A DNA stretch of 64,000 bases from assembly GCF_003634615.1 (NCBI RefSeq), contig NZ_RBKX01000001.1:1550001-1614000 (forward strand), in the 5' to 3' direction. Of the stretch, positions 17,547 to 26,017 are shown one piece after another. The stretch comes from Flavobacterium sp. 102. GTDB lineage: Bacteria > Bacteroidota > Bacteroidia > Flavobacteriales > Flavobacteriaceae. The first letter of the stretch is position 1. The number at the start of each line of letters is the position of its first letter. Position numbers and translations under genes: made by a program. The notes under the pieces are model-generated. The model was not told where the DNA came from. It ran no database searches and saw nothing but the letters and a program-made list of their open reading frames with translations.

Positions 17547-17624
17547 GGGGCGTTACCCTTTGGGTCGGGCTTTCCGTTACAAGTCCTCGCTACGCTGTGG
17601 GCTTTTCACTACAATCCCTAACGC
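17547..17624. repeat. GGGGCGTTA...CCCTAACGC structured intergenic element
   Basis: A 78-bp GC-richer island in an AT-rich gap. GCGTTA (17550-17555) can pair with TAACGC (17619-17624). Inside is ACCC-TTT-GGGT followed by CGGGCTTTCCG. From memory, elements with this plan (GGGCGT..CCC..GGGTCGGGCT..CCCT.ACGC) are scattered between genes in flavobacterial genomes. No open frame fits it. Function is unknown. Confidence 0.6.
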
Positions 17625-17637
17625 GGTTAAACTGCGT

Positions 17638-17665
17638 AAAAAAACCGAAGCGTTAACTCCGGTTT
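17638..17665 (-). terminator. terminator of the M3 peptidase gene
   Basis: On the minus strand AAACCG, then an 11-12 nt spacer, then CGGTTT and a run of T. It lies 33 bp beyond the peptidase stop. Between them is a low-complexity stretch of CTAATAATC/CTAACGATC words. Confidence 0.65.
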
Positions 17666-17697
17666 CTAATAATCTAACGATCTAATAATCCAACAAT

Positions 17698-19722
17698 CTA
17701 AATTAATCCCGCGCGTTTCAACAAAGCTTCCGGCTTCGGTTCTTGTCCGCGAAAACGTTTGTATAATTCCATCGGTAATTCGGTTCCGCCTTTGGAAAGT
17801 ACGTTGTCTTTGAATTTGGTAGCGACTTCAGTATTGAAAATGCCTTTTTCTTGAAAATACGCAAAAGCATCGGCGTCCAAAACTTCAGCCCATTTATAAC
17901 TGTAATACCCCGAAGAATAACCACCTTGAAAAATATGTGAAAACGAAACGCTCATACAATTTTCGGCTACATCAGGATACAAAGTTGTGTTGTCCATGGC
18001 TGCTTTTTCAAAGGCTTTTACATTCTCTATCGTTTGTGGTTTCGCATGATAAGCCATGTCTAAAAGCCCAAAACTCAATTGACGTAAAGTGGCCATGCCT
18101 TCTAAGAAACTCGCACTTTCTTTGATTTTATCAACATATTGTTGCGGAATAATTTCGCCCGTTTCATAATGTTTGGCAAACAAAGCTAAGGCTTCCGGTT
18201 CGTAACACCAGTTTTCCATCACTTGGCTCGGCAATTCTACAAAATCCCAATATACAGAAGTTCCCGACAAACTCGGATAAGTCGTATTGGCTAACATGCC
18301 GTGTAACGCGTGTCCAAATTCATGGAACAAAGTGGTCACTTCGTTAAAGGTTAGGAGTGAAGGCTTCGTTTCTGTTGGTGGTGTAAAATTGCAAACGATA
18401 GAAACATGTGGTCTTTCGTTGATTCCATCCTTTATATACTGTGGTTTGAAAGAAGTCATCCAAGCACCGTTGCGTTTGCCTTTTCTTGGGAAAAAGTCGG
18501 AGTAGAAAACAGCCACTAATTTACCTTCAAAATCTAACACCTCAAAAGTTTGTACATCTTTGTGGTATTTATCTATGTCGAACACTTCTTTAAAAGTAAT
18601 GCCGAATAGTTTTTCAGCTACTGTAAATGCTCCATTTAATACGTTTTCTAATTGGAAATAAGGTTTTAAAATCTCATCATCCAAACTGAATAGTTTTTGC
18701 TTTAATTTTTCTGAATAGTAAGCACCATCCCATTTCTCCAAACTTTCCAGTCCGTCTAATTCTTTGGCGAAAGCCGCTAGTTCGGCGAATTCTTTTTGGG
18801 CTGCCGGTTTTGCTTTATCCAATAAATCATTCAAAAACGATTGCACTTTTTTGGGATTTTGCGCCATACGTTCTTCTAAAACAAAATGCGAATGTGAGTT
18901 GTAGCCTAAGAGTTGCGCTCTTTCATGGCGTAATTTCACAATGTTTATTACATTTTCCTGATTGTCGTAATCGTTTTCCTGAAAGGCTTTTTTTCCGGCG
19001 GCGATAGCCATTTCTTTGCGTAGTTCTCGGTTATCGATATACGTTACAAAAGGCAAATAGCTTGGAAAATCTAAAGTAAACAGCCAACCTTCCATGTCAT
19101 CAGCTTTGGCTAGGGAACGCGCCGTTTCTTTCGCACCATCAGGCAAACCTTTTAAATCGGCTTCATGGCTGATGTGTAATTTATAGCTGTTGGTTTCAGC
19201 CAAAACATTTTCGCCGAAAGTCAGTTTGAGTTTGGCCAAAACCTTGTCTATTTCGCGTAAAAGTTCTTTTTTTTCTTCGGAAAGTAAGGCGCCGTTTCGG
19301 GCAAAACTTTTGTATTTTTTGTCTAATAAAGTCGATTGTTCCGGTGTTAACGTCAAGTTTTCTTTTTGGTCGTGAACGGCTTTGACTCTTTTGAATAAAT
19401 CCTCGTTCAGCGCAATATCGTTTCCAAACGCAGTCAATAAAGGCGACACATCCTGCGCTATTTTTTGTATTTCGTCACAAGTTTCCGCTGAATTTAAGTT
19501 GAAGAAAATAGAAGACAATCTATCCAATTCCTGACCGGAGAAATCCAAGGCTTCAATGGTGTTTTCAAAAGTTGGTGCTTCCGGATTGTTGGTTATCGCA
19601 TCAATTTCGGCTCTGGCTTTGGCGATGTTTTCTTCGAAAGCCGGTTGGTAATCTTCGATTTTGATTTGTGAAAACGGTGCGGTATTGTGTTTGGTATTGA
19701 AATTTTGAGTAAGTATTTTCAT
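17698..19722 (-). CDS. M3-family zinc metallopeptidase (oligopeptidase A / peptidyl-dipeptidase Dcp type)
   Basis: 674 residues, near the 680 typical of OpdA/Dcp enzymes. The zinc motif is HEFGHALHGML (HExxH), followed downstream by the third ligand region in SGTSVYWDFVELPSQVMEN (VELPSQVMEN). The substrate-binding C-terminal segment FSHIFQGGYSSGYYSYKWAEVLDADAF (HIFQGGYSSGYYSY) is diagnostic. No signal peptide, so it is cytosolic and degrades short peptides. The frame begins nine bases earlier at a TTG, but the ATG at 19722 (MKILTQNFNT) is preferred. The leader is made of a CTTTGCG octamer array. It is followed by its own terminator. Confidence 0.93.
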   Translation of the reverse strand: MKILTQNFNTKHNTAPFSQIKIEDYQPAFEENIAKARAEIDAITNNPEAPTFENTIEALDFSGQELDRLSSIFFNLNSAETCDEIQKIAQDVSPLLTAFGNDIALNEDLFKRVKAVHDQKENLTLTPEQSTLLDKKYKSFARNGALLSEEKKELLREIDKVLAKLKLTFGENVLAETNSYKLHISHEADLKGLPDGAKETARSLAKADDMEGWLFTLDFPSYLPFVTYIDNRELRKEMAIAAGKKAFQENDYDNQENVINIVKLRHERAQLLGYNSHSHFVLEERMAQNPKKVQSFLNDLLDKAKPAAQKEFAELAAFAKELDGLESLEKWDGAYYSEKLKQKLFSLDDEILKPYFQLENVLNGAFTVAEKLFGITFKEVFDIDKYHKDVQTFEVLDFEGKLVAVFYSDFFPRKGKRNGAWMTSFKPQYIKDGINERPHVSIVCNFTPPTETKPSLLTFNEVTTLFHEFGHALHGMLANTTYPSLSGTSVYWDFVELPSQVMENWCYEPEALALFAKHYETGEIIPQQYVDKIKESASFLEGMATLRQLSFGLLDMAYHAKPQTIENVKAFEKAAMDNTTLYPDVAENCMSVSFSHIFQGGYSSGYYSYKWAEVLDADAFAYFQEKGIFNTEVATKFKDNVLSKGGTELPMELYKRFRGQEPKPEALLKRAGLI

Positions 19723-19726
19723 TGCT

Positions 19727-19749
19727 CGCAAAGGCGCAAAGGCGCAAAT
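19727..19749 (-). repeat. CTTTGCG octamer array in M3 peptidase leader
   Basis: CGCAAAG at 19727 and 19735 and CGCAAAT at 19743 have an 8-bp period. In gene sense it reads ATTTGCGC CTTTGCGC CTTTGCGAG, ending 4 bp before the start ATG. It is the sister of the array at 5175-5197. Confidence 0.8.
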
Positions 19750-19785
19750 TTTAAGTTAGTGTTCAATTTAAACAACTGTTTTTTT

Positions 19786-19910
19786 TAGCCCCGATAGCAG
19801 TGGAAATCCTTTTTATTGCTTTTAGAAAAATCCCTTTCCCGAAATTTCGGGACGCTCAGGGTGACAAAAGCGATAAAAAGATTGGAACGTATAGCGGGAA
19901 AAAGCTCCTA
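19786..19910 (+). repeat. TAGCCCCGAT...AGCGGGA structured element, copy 1
   Basis: About 125 bp. It starts TAGCCCCGATAGCAGTGG and ends GGAACGTATAGCGGGAAAA. The middle holds a hairpin CCCGAAATTTCGGG (19834-19855 region) followed by ACGCTCAGGGTGACAAAA. Copies 2 and 3, at 51905-51970 (minus) and 52939-52980 (plus), share both ends but have different middles. It fills the gap between purE and the M3 peptidase gene. No open frame. Confidence 0.75.
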
Positions 19911-19919
19911 AAAAAGCTT

Positions 19920-20405
19920 CTATTTTTTCAGTTCATCGGATGATTTGTTCACCGATTCTTTTAGGCTTTCTTTGTATAAAATGATTTTGTCGAGTACGAT
20001 TTTGTTATGACTTCCGATGATTTGTGCGGCTAAAATTCCGGCATTTTTGGCTCCATTTAGAGCTACAGTGGCTACAGGAACACCGCCCGGCATTTGTAAA
20101 ATAGAAAGGATAGAATCCCATCCATCGATAGAATTGCTGGATTTTACCGGAACGCCAATCACGGGCAATGGAGACATAGAAGCAACCATTCCCGGCAAAT
20201 GTGCAGCACCGCCGGCGCCGGCAATAATCACAGAAATCCCGCGATGATGGGCATTTTTGCTGAATTCAAATAATTTCTCGGGTGTTCTGTGTGCTGAAAC
20301 GATATCGACTTCAGTTTGTATGTCAAAACCTTGAAGGATGTCGATGGCTTCTTGCATTACGGGTAAATCTGATTTTGAACCCATGATTATGGCTACTTTG
20401 CTCAT
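19920..20405 (-). CDS. purE: N5-carboxyaminoimidazole ribonucleotide mutase, PurE class I
   Basis: Converts N5-CAIR to CAIR in de novo purine synthesis, acting after PurK. The 161 residues contain the signature VAIIMGSKSDLPVM, the active-site SAHRTPE and IIAGAGGAAHLPGMVAS, and the PVIGVP strand. The presence of PurK next door supports the class I (N5-CAIR) mutase. The frame extends five codons upstream to a TTG; the ATG at 20405 is chosen. Its 54-bp leader contains a 12-bp direct repeat and the ACTGACCACTG phrase. It lies downstream of purK on the same strand, so the two are probably co-transcribed. Confidence 0.97.
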   Translation of the reverse strand: MSKVAIIMGSKSDLPVMQEAIDILQGFDIQTEVDIVSAHRTPEKLFEFSKNAHHRGISVIIAGAGGAAHLPGMVASMSPLPVIGVPVKSSNSIDGWDSILSILQMPGGVPVATVALNGAKNAGILAAQIIGSHNKIVLDKIILYKESLKESVNKSSDELKK

Positions 20406-20412
20406 TATATTT

Positions 20413-20438
20413 TGTTTCAAGTTTAATGTTTCAAGTTT
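20413..20438 (-). repeat. 12-bp direct repeat in purE leader, period 14
   Basis: TGTTTCAAGTTT occurs at 20413-20424 and 20427-20438. In gene sense it is AAACTTGAAACA twice, ending 7 bp before the purE ATG. Confidence 0.85.
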
Positions 20439-20447
20439 TTAACTTCA

Positions 20448-20478
20448 ACTGACCACTGCTTACTGACCACTGATCACT
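20448..20478. repeat. ACTGACCACTG direct repeat, period 14, across the purK stop
   Basis: ACTGACCACTG begins at 20448 and 20462 with CTT between and ATCACT after. It overlaps the last codons of purK (stop at 20460-20462). It shares the words ACTGCTTACT and ACTGA-CACT with the permease leader at 4245-4273. Confidence 0.75.
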
Positions 20479-21629
20479 CTAATGCTATTCTTTACTTCTT
20501 CCGCAATTTTTCTCGCTTCAATCATATTTTCATTAACGATTGTTACGTGTCCCATTTTTCTAAACGGACGTGTTTCGCGTTTGCCGTAAATGTGTGGCGT
20601 TACGCCGTCAATCGCCATGATTTTTTCGATATTTTCGTAAACGACTTGTCCAGAAAAACCTTCTTCGCCAACCAAATTTACCATAATTCCGGCCACTTTG
20701 CTAGCGGTGTTTCCCAAAGGCAAATTCAATATGGCGCGCAAATGATTTTCAAATTGTGATGTGTAACTCGCTTCAATACTATAATGTCCTGAATTGTGCG
20801 GACGAGGCGCGACTTCATTCACCAGAATTTCATCGTCTGCCGTTTGGAACATTTCTACGGCAAGTAATCCAACGTGGTTGAAAGCTTTAGAAACTTGTAA
20901 GGCTATTTCGGTTGCTTTTTTTGCTACTTTATCATCAATTCGCGCCGGACAGATTACGTATTCCACTTGGTTGGCTTCGGGATGGAATTCCATTTCAACA
21001 ACCGGATACGTTTTTACTTCACCTGAAACTGAACGAGCGACAATAACTGCCAATTCATTTTTAAAAGGAACCATTTGCTCCGCGATACATTCTACATCGG
21101 GTAAGTTGATTAAATCAATGGCTGAACGCACAATTTTTACACCGTTTCCATCGTAACCAAATTGGGCACATTTCCACACAAACGGCATCTCTACCGAAGT
21201 TTCGGTATCGCTCGATGTGACAGCATCTCTAAGAGCATTTAGGTCAACATAACGTTGGTGTGGTGAAGTTGGGATGTTGTTTTCAACATAGAAATCTTTC
21301 TGCTTTCCTTTGTTTTGAATCATTCGCAAGGTTTTTGGCGATGGAAAAACAGGTAAACCTTCGGCTTCTAATTTGTCCAATGCTTCTAAATTTACGTTCT
21401 CGATTTCAATCGTCAACAGATTGACCATTTTACCAAATTGGTACACCGTGTCAAAATCCATCAAATTTCCTATGAAAAATTGTGTGGCACCAAATTGTGA
21501 TGGTGCTGCTGCGCTTGGGTCAAGGACATAAGTTTGGATGTCAAATTTACGGCTTTCGGACAAAATCATTTTGCCTAATTGTCCGCCGCCGAGTATGCCG
21601 AGTTTAAAATCGGAAGAGAAATAGTTCAT
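20460..21629 (-). CDS. purK: N5-carboxyaminoimidazole ribonucleotide synthase
   Basis: ATP-grasp enzyme that carboxylates AIR with bicarbonate and ATP, feeding PurE. 389 residues. N-terminus LGILGGGQLGKMILSES is the family signature. The ATP-grasp centre is VWKCAQFGYDGNGVKIV (VWKCAQFGYDGNG), and the metal-binding segment is EILVNEVAPRPHNSGHY (VNEVAPRPHNSGH). ATG at 21629 is the natural start. A good promoter lies upstream (21664-21695), and the leader contains a 12-bp direct repeat. purE follows 54 bp downstream. Confidence 0.97.
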   Translation of the reverse strand: MNYFSSDFKLGILGGGQLGKMILSESRKFDIQTYVLDPSAAAPSQFGATQFFIGNLMDFDTVYQFGKMVNLLTIEIENVNLEALDKLEAEGLPVFPSPKTLRMIQNKGKQKDFYVENNIPTSPHQRYVDLNALRDAVTSSDTETSVEMPFVWKCAQFGYDGNGVKIVRSAIDLINLPDVECIAEQMVPFKNELAVIVARSVSGEVKTYPVVEMEFHPEANQVEYVICPARIDDKVAKKATEIALQVSKAFNHVGLLAVEMFQTADDEILVNEVAPRPHNSGHYSIEASYTSQFENHLRAILNLPLGNTASKVAGIMVNLVGEEGFSGQVVYENIEKIMAIDGVTPHIYGKRETRPFRKMGHVTIVNENMIEARKIAEEVKNSIRVISGQ

Positions 21630-21631
21630 TC

Positions 21632-21659
21632 GTTGTAGTTGTTGTGTGTTGTAGTTGTT
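21632..21659 (-). repeat. 12-bp direct repeat in purK leader, period 16
   Basis: GTTGTAGTTGTT occurs at 21632-21643 and 21648-21659. In gene sense it is AACAACTACAAC twice, ending 2 bp before the purK ATG. Confidence 0.85.
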
Positions 21660-21663
21660 TGCG

Positions 21664-21695
21664 CAAAGATAAGTAACATTTAAAAATTATCGCAA
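21664..21695 (-). promoter_or_regulatory. putative purK(E) promoter, TTG-N21-TATCTTTG
   Basis: On the minus strand TATCTTTG (21671 to 21664) matches TAnnTTTG. TTG at 21695-21693 is 21 bp upstream. The promoter overlaps the 3' end of the preceding gene. The leader to the ATG is about 34 bp. Confidence 0.65.
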
Positions 21696-22220
21696 TCGTT
21701 TTAATAGGTCTTTAACAGCAAAACGATAACCGGGCGTTTGGTTTTCGAATTCTCTGGAAAGTATAAGTTTCAGTTCTTCATTTATCCAAGAATATTTTTT
21801 GCCTAAATTATATAAAGCCCTCATCGAGTAAGCGGCATTGGCAGCTTTGTCGGTTTGAATTAGCCAATCCAAACAAGCTTCTGTGATTTTTTCTTCTTGG
21901 GTTTCGGTTAAGGTGATTTTTTTGCTTTTGGAAAGAAATAAACAAATTTTAGACAAAGAGCGAATCGCAGAAGGCGAAGTATAATGGGTTAAAGCAGCAC
22001 AGAATTCCTCTTGAAACGGAATGAGAAGTTCCAAACGTTCTTCCAGAATCAATTCTAAAATCCAACACGCTTTATGGTGGTTTTTATCCTTAGTGTTGAA
22101 ACTGATTTCGAACAAATCTTTTAAAGATTCAGGGTTTTGAAAAACAAAGTTCTTGTTGTCATCTCTGCTTTTTCGATGCGCTGTACTGTTGGCGATGGTT
22201 TTATAGTATTCCGGATTCAT
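21687..22220 (-). CDS. conserved helical-repeat protein of unknown function
   Basis: 177 residues from the ATG at 22220 (MNPEYYKTIANSTAHRKSRD). The 25 residues of open frame before it lie in the promoter region of hpt and are not used. It is soluble and almost entirely helical, with repeated short helices (KACWILELILEERLELL, AIRSLSKICLFLS, ITEACLDWLIQ, AAYSMRALYNLGKK, KLILSREFENQ) suggesting a HEAT-like fold. From memory, related flavobacterial proteins are sometimes labelled adenylosuccinate lyase, but no lyase motif is present here. It is divergent from hpt and just upstream of purK. Confidence 0.7.
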   Translation of the reverse strand: MNPEYYKTIANSTAHRKSRDDNKNFVFQNPESLKDLFEISFNTKDKNHHKACWILELILEERLELLIPFQEEFCAALTHYTSPSAIRSLSKICLFLSKSKKITLTETQEEKITEACLDWLIQTDKAANAAYSMRALYNLGKKYSWINEELKLILSREFENQTPGYRFAVKDLLKRLR

Positions 22221-22258
22221 TTCGTAAATATACCAATTTTGCAAAAAAGTTAAAATAC

Positions 22259-22292
22259 TTGCTACTTGATACTTAATACTTGCGTAAATTTG
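22259..22292 (+). promoter_or_regulatory. putative hpt promoter (TAAATTTG box)
   Basis: TAAATTTG at 22285-22292 matches TAnnTTTG. TTG at 22259 is 23 bp upstream and another at 22266 is 16 bp upstream. The stretch itself is built of TACTTG/TACTTA words (TACTTGCTACTTGATACTTAATACTTG, here in pieces). ATG follows 25 bp after the box. Confidence 0.5.
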
Positions 22293-22317
22293 CACCTTAT
22301 TTAAAAATCAAACCAAA

Positions 22318-22848
22318 ATGATACACTTACACGATAAAACCTTCGAGCCGTTTATCTCTTCAGACGAAATTGATTTTGCTATTGCAAATATGGCCAAACA
22401 AATGGACGATGATTTTTTTGATGATGTTCCGGTTTTTGTGGGTGTTTTGAATGGCTCGTTTATGGTTTTGAGCGACTTGATGAAGAAATACCGCGGTATG
22501 TGCGAAGTGAGTTTTGTGAAAATGGCTTCCTATGAAGGAACAGAAACCACAAATGAAGTGAAACAATTGATCGGTTTGAACCAAGATTTAGAAGGCAGAA
22601 CGGTTGTGATTGTAGAAGATATCGTCGATACCGGAAATACGGTTGAAGAACTGAAAGCGATTTTTAAAGAAAAAAAAGTAAAGCACTTGAAAATTGCGAC
22701 TTTATTTTTCAAACCCGAAGCTTATAAAAAAGACATCAAAATTGATTACGTTGGGATTAGAATTCCAAATAAATTCATTGTAGGTTATGGTTTAGACTAC
22801 GATGGTTTAGGAAGAAATTTACCGGACGTTTACCAATTGGCACAATAA
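22318..22848 (+). CDS. hpt: hypoxanthine phosphoribosyltransferase
   Basis: Salvages hypoxanthine (and perhaps guanine) to the nucleotide with PRPP. 176 residues. The PRPP loop is VVIVEDIVDTGNTVEEL. The flexible-loop region has KMASYEGTETTNEV and the base-binding end has the IRIPNKFIVGYGLDYDGLGRNLPDV pattern (PNKFIVGYGLDYDG). It starts a plus-strand group with adk, the CorC-like gene and obgE. It lies next to purE/purK, so synthesis and salvage of IMP are encoded side by side. Confidence 0.95.
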   Translation: MIHLHDKTFEPFISSDEIDFAIANMAKQMDDDFFDDVPVFVGVLNGSFMVLSDLMKKYRGMCEVSFVKMASYEGTETTNEVKQLIGLNQDLEGRTVVIVEDIVDTGNTVEELKAIFKEKKVKHLKIATLFFKPEAYKKDIKIDYVGIRIPNKFIVGYGLDYDGLGRNLPDVYQLAQ

Positions 22849-22937
22849 AAAAGTTGTCGGTTGTCTGTTATTGGTTAAAATAACGATCGTAACAAACAGA
22901 ATATTTAACTCATAATTTATAATTCATAACTACTAAA

Positions 22938-23510
22938 ATGATCAACATCGTTCTTTTCGGAAAACCAGGTGCAGGAAAAGGCACACAAGCTGAATTTTTA
23001 AAAGGAAAATACAATTTAACCCATCTTTCAACCGGAGATATTTTTAGATACAATATTAAAAATGATACCGAATTAGGCCAATTAGCCAAAACCTTTATGG
23101 ACAAAGGTGATTTGGTTCCCGATGAAGTGACGATACAAATGTTGCAAAGTGAAGTAGATAAAAACCCAACATGCGCCGGATTTTTATTTGACGGTTTCCC
23201 CAGAACGATTGCACAAGCGGAAGCTTTAGACAAATTTTTAGAATCAAAAGGCCAAAACATCACCGCTACGGTAGCTTTAGAAGCCGATGACAATATTTTA
23301 GTGGCTCGTTTGCTGGAAAGAGGTAAAACTTCGGGTAGACCTGATGATCAAGATGAGGAAAAAATCCGCAACAGATATCAGGAATACAATGAAAAAACCG
23401 CACCTTTGATGCATTATTACGACGCTCAAGGTAAATTTCATGCCGTGAATGGTATTGGTTCAATCGAAGAAGTAACACAGCGTTTAAGTAAAGTAATAGA
23501 CAATTTATAA
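22938..23510 (+). CDS. adk: adenylate kinase
   Basis: Interconverts ATP + AMP and 2 ADP. 190 residues, the short form without a zinc-binding LID. P-loop GKPGAGKGTQ, AMP-binding LSTGDIFRYNI, FDGFPRTIAQA, and a short LID at LERGKTSGRPDDQDEE. The C-terminal YYDAQGKFHAVNGIGS is typical for Bacteroidota. The 89-bp gap after hpt ends in TAACTCATAATTTATAATTCATAACT-type words (ATAATTTATAATTCATAAC), a low-complexity leader like those of other genes here. Confidence 0.96.
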   Translation: MINIVLFGKPGAGKGTQAEFLKGKYNLTHLSTGDIFRYNIKNDTELGQLAKTFMDKGDLVPDEVTIQMLQSEVDKNPTCAGFLFDGFPRTIAQAEALDKFLESKGQNITATVALEADDNILVARLLERGKTSGRPDDQDEEKIRNRYQEYNEKTAPLMHYYDAQGKFHAVNGIGSIEEVTQRLSKVIDNL

Positions 23511-23538
23511 TTGAAATTTTTGGTTAGCTGTTATATTC

Positions 23539-23565
23539 ATAACGCATAACTTATAACGCATAACT
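23539..23565 (+). repeat. 13-bp direct repeat in CorC-like gene leader, period 14
   Basis: ATAACGCATAACT at 23539-23551 and 23553-23565, ending 4 bp before the ATG at 23570. Confidence 0.85.
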
Positions 23566-23569
23566 CAAA

Positions 23570-24844
23570 ATGGAGATACTCATCATTCTTTTTTTAATAC
23601 TGTTAAATGGTGTTTTTTCGATGTCGGAAATCGCTTTGATTTCTGCGCGTAAAAATCGTTTGGAAACCGCAGCAAAAAAAGGAAATACTAATGCTAAAGT
23701 CGCTTTAGACTTAGCGAATTCACCCAATAAATTTTTATCCACAGTACAAATCGGAATTACCTTAATCGGAATTTTGACCGGTATATATTCAGGAGACAAA
23801 ATCACAGCAGATGTTCAACTATTTGTAGAAAGTTTTGAAGCATTAAGACCTTATGGTCACAGTATAGCGGTTGGAATAGTTGTGGTTGTTTTGACGTTTT
23901 TCTCTCTGGTTTTAGGGGAATTGTTACCCAAACGAATCGGGTTGAATTACCCTGAAGCGATTGCTAAAGGAGTAGCGGTTCCGATGAAAATGGTTTCAAT
24001 TGTCACGGCACCTTTTATTTGGTTGCTTACCATTTCGACTGAAGGAATATTGAAAATTCTTAAAATCAGACCAACTGCTGATGGAAAAGTAACCGAGGAA
24101 GAAATCAAAGCCATCATCAAAGAAGGTACTGAAGGCGGAGAAGTACAAGAGATTGAACAAGATATCGTGGAGCGTGTTTTCCACATTGGTGACCGAAAAG
24201 TAAACTCTTTGATGACACATAGAAAGTCAATAGTATATCTTTCTTATGACGATACCATTGAAGAATTAAAGGCTAAAGTTCTAAACGAATTGCACTCGGT
24301 TTATCCCGTATGTCACGAGAATTTAGATGATGTAGTTGGCATAGTTTTGCTCAAAGATTTGTTCGCCGGTTTTGAAAAAGGACCATTTGATTTAAAATCG
24401 ATTACCAAAGATCCGGTCTATTTAATAGAACATACTTCTGCTTATAAAGCATTGGAGAATTTCAAAAAATCTAAAGTGCATTACGCTCTGGTAACCGATG
24501 AATATGGAGTTTTTCAAGGCATCATTACGTTGAATGACATTTTAGAAGCTTTGGTTGGTGATGCGGCTGATTTTTATGAAGATGAATTCAAATTAATCGC
24601 CCGTGAAGACGGAACATGGTTGGTTGACGGACATTATTCGTTACACGATTTCTTGACCTATTTCGATATGGATGATTTAATCAGCGATTATGATGTAACG
24701 ACATTGAGCGGTTTGATCATGACCGAATTAGGCAATATACCAAAGACAGGTGAAAAACTCATCTGGAACAAATTTGAAATAGAAGTCATCGATATGGATG
24801 GCGTGAAGATTGATAAAGTGCTTGTGAAAGCAATTAAGGAATAG
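23570..24844 (+). CDS. CNNM/CorC-HlyC family membrane protein with CBS pair
   Basis: 424 residues. An N-terminal DUF21/CNNM transmembrane domain (about residues 1-190; NGVFSMSEIALISARKNRLE, VLGELLPKRIGLNYPE) is followed by two CBS domains (about 200-325; VNSLMTHRKSIVYLS, HYALVTDEYGVFQGIITLNDI) and a C-terminal CorC_HlyC domain (about 340-420; DGHYSLHDFL, DYDVTTLSGLI). Members are linked to Mg2+/Co2+ export or homeostasis; the old hemolysin label is not supported. It stands between adk and obgE. A perfect hairpin follows it. Confidence 0.9.
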   Translation: MEILIILFLILLNGVFSMSEIALISARKNRLETAAKKGNTNAKVALDLANSPNKFLSTVQIGITLIGILTGIYSGDKITADVQLFVESFEALRPYGHSIAVGIVVVVLTFFSLVLGELLPKRIGLNYPEAIAKGVAVPMKMVSIVTAPFIWLLTISTEGILKILKIRPTADGKVTEEEIKAIIKEGTEGGEVQEIEQDIVERVFHIGDRKVNSLMTHRKSIVYLSYDDTIEELKAKVLNELHSVYPVCHENLDDVVGIVLLKDLFAGFEKGPFDLKSITKDPVYLIEHTSAYKALENFKKSKVHYALVTDEYGVFQGIITLNDILEALVGDAADFYEDEFKLIAREDGTWLVDGHYSLHDFLTYFDMDDLISDYDVTTLSGLIMTELGNIPKTGEKLIWNKFEIEVIDMDGVKIDKVLVKAIKE

Positions 24845-24864
24845 TTGATTTGATATTAAGAGGA

Positions 24865-24883
24865 GAATGTCCGGTGGACATTC
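24865..24883 (+). terminator. perfect hairpin GAATGTCC-GGT-GGACATTC
   Basis: Eight-base perfect stem with a 3-nt loop, 20 bp after the CorC-like stop, followed by GGTTTTATAG. It may be a weak terminator or attenuator before obgE. Confidence 0.5.
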
Positions 24884-24930
24884 GGTTTTATAGCCATTAA
24901 TCTTAATCGGGATAATAAAAGAAAAGAAAA

Positions 24931-25965
24931 ATGACAGAAGGTAACTTTGTAGACTACGTAAAAATATATGTTTCTTCCGGAAAAGGAGGAAAAGGTTCTT
25001 CGCATCTACACCGAGAAAAATTTATTGAAAAAGGCGGACCCGATGGTGGTGATGGTGGTCGCGGCGGCCATATTATATTAAAAGGAAATAAAAGCCTTTG
25101 GACGTTATTTCACTTAAAATTTGCGCGTCACGTCAAAGCCGGTCATGGTGGAGATGGCGGAAGTTCCAGAAGTACGGGTCATGATGGTGAAGATAAAATA
25201 ATCGAAGTGCCATTGGGAACTGTTGTTCGCGATAAGGAAACCGATGAAATTTTATTCGAAATCACAGAAAACGGCGAAGAAAGAATTTTGATTAAAGGCG
25301 GAAAAGGCGGTTTGGGTAACTGGCATTTTAGAAGTTCGACGAATCAAACGCCAAGATATGCCCAACCGGGAATGCCGGCGGAAGAATTGGATGTAATTTT
25401 GGAATTAAAAGTCTTAGCCGATGTTGGTTTAGTAGGTTTCCCTAATGCCGGAAAATCGACTTTATTATCGGTGCTGACTTCTGCCAAACCAAAGATTGCT
25501 GATTATCCGTTTACTACGTTGAAACCGAATTTAGGAATCGTTGCTTACAGAGAATTCAAATCCTTTGTGATGGCGGATATTCCGGGAATTATAGAAGGCG
25601 CAGCCGAAGGAAAAGGTTTAGGGCATTACTTTTTGAGACATATTGAGCGTAACTCAACACTGTTGTTTTTGGTTCCTGCCGATGCGGATGACATCAAAAA
25701 AGAGTACGAGATTCTATTGGATGAGTTGCGTCGTTACAATCCGGAAATGTTAGATAAAGACCGTTTGATTGTCGTTTCCAAAAGCGATATGTTAGACGAC
25801 GAATTGAAAGCGGAAATGCGCAAACAATTAGACAAAGACTTCAAAGGAATCCCTTATATGTTTATTTCTTCAGTTGCCAATCAAGGGTTGACAGAGTTGA
25901 AAGATAAACTTTGGGAAATGTTGAATGTTGATGCTGATGAACCCGAGAATAGTCATGGTATATAA
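24931..25965 (+). CDS. obgE: Obg-family GTPase involved in ribosome assembly
   Basis: 344 residues. The glycine-rich Obg fold fills residues 1-165 ([39 protein letters not shown]). The G domain has G1 [12 protein letters not shown]2 [13 protein letters not shown]3 [16 protein letters not shown] and G4 VVSKSDML. It associates with the 50S subunit and couples GTP/ppGpp levels to ribosome maturation. No C-terminal OCT domain. It follows adk and the CorC-like gene and ends in a terminator shared with the convergent gene. Confidence 0.96.
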   Translation: MTEGNFVDYVKIYVSSGKGGKGSSHLHREKFIEKGGPDGGDGGRGGHIILKGNKSLWTLFHLKFARHVKAGHGGDGGSSRSTGHDGEDKIIEVPLGTVVRDKETDEILFEITENGEERILIKGGKGGLGNWHFRSSTNQTPRYAQPGMPAEELDVILELKVLADVGLVGFPNAGKSTLLSVLTSAKPKIADYPFTTLKPNLGIVAYREFKSFVMADIPGIIEGAAEGKGLGHYFLRHIERNSTLLFLVPADADDIKKEYEILLDELRRYNPEMLDKDRLIVVSKSDMLDDELKAEMRKQLDKDFKGIPYMFISSVANQGLTELKDKLWEMLNVDADEPENSHGI

Positions 25966-25972
25966 ATAGAAA

Positions 25973-25997
25973 ATCCCGCTTTTTAGGCGGGTTTTTT
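25973..25997. terminator. terminator between obgE and the convergent outer-membrane protein gene
   Basis: CCCGC (25975-25979), loop TTTTTAG, GCGGG (25987-25991), then TTTTTT. It is 8 bp after the obgE stop. Confidence 0.85.
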
Positions 25998-26017
25998 ATT
26001 CTTATTGGATTATGTCA

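Noticed and set aside
17547..17624. tRNA gene in the GC-rich island
   Set aside because: Length is close, but there is no cloverleaf, no TTCGANNC arm and no anticodon stem.
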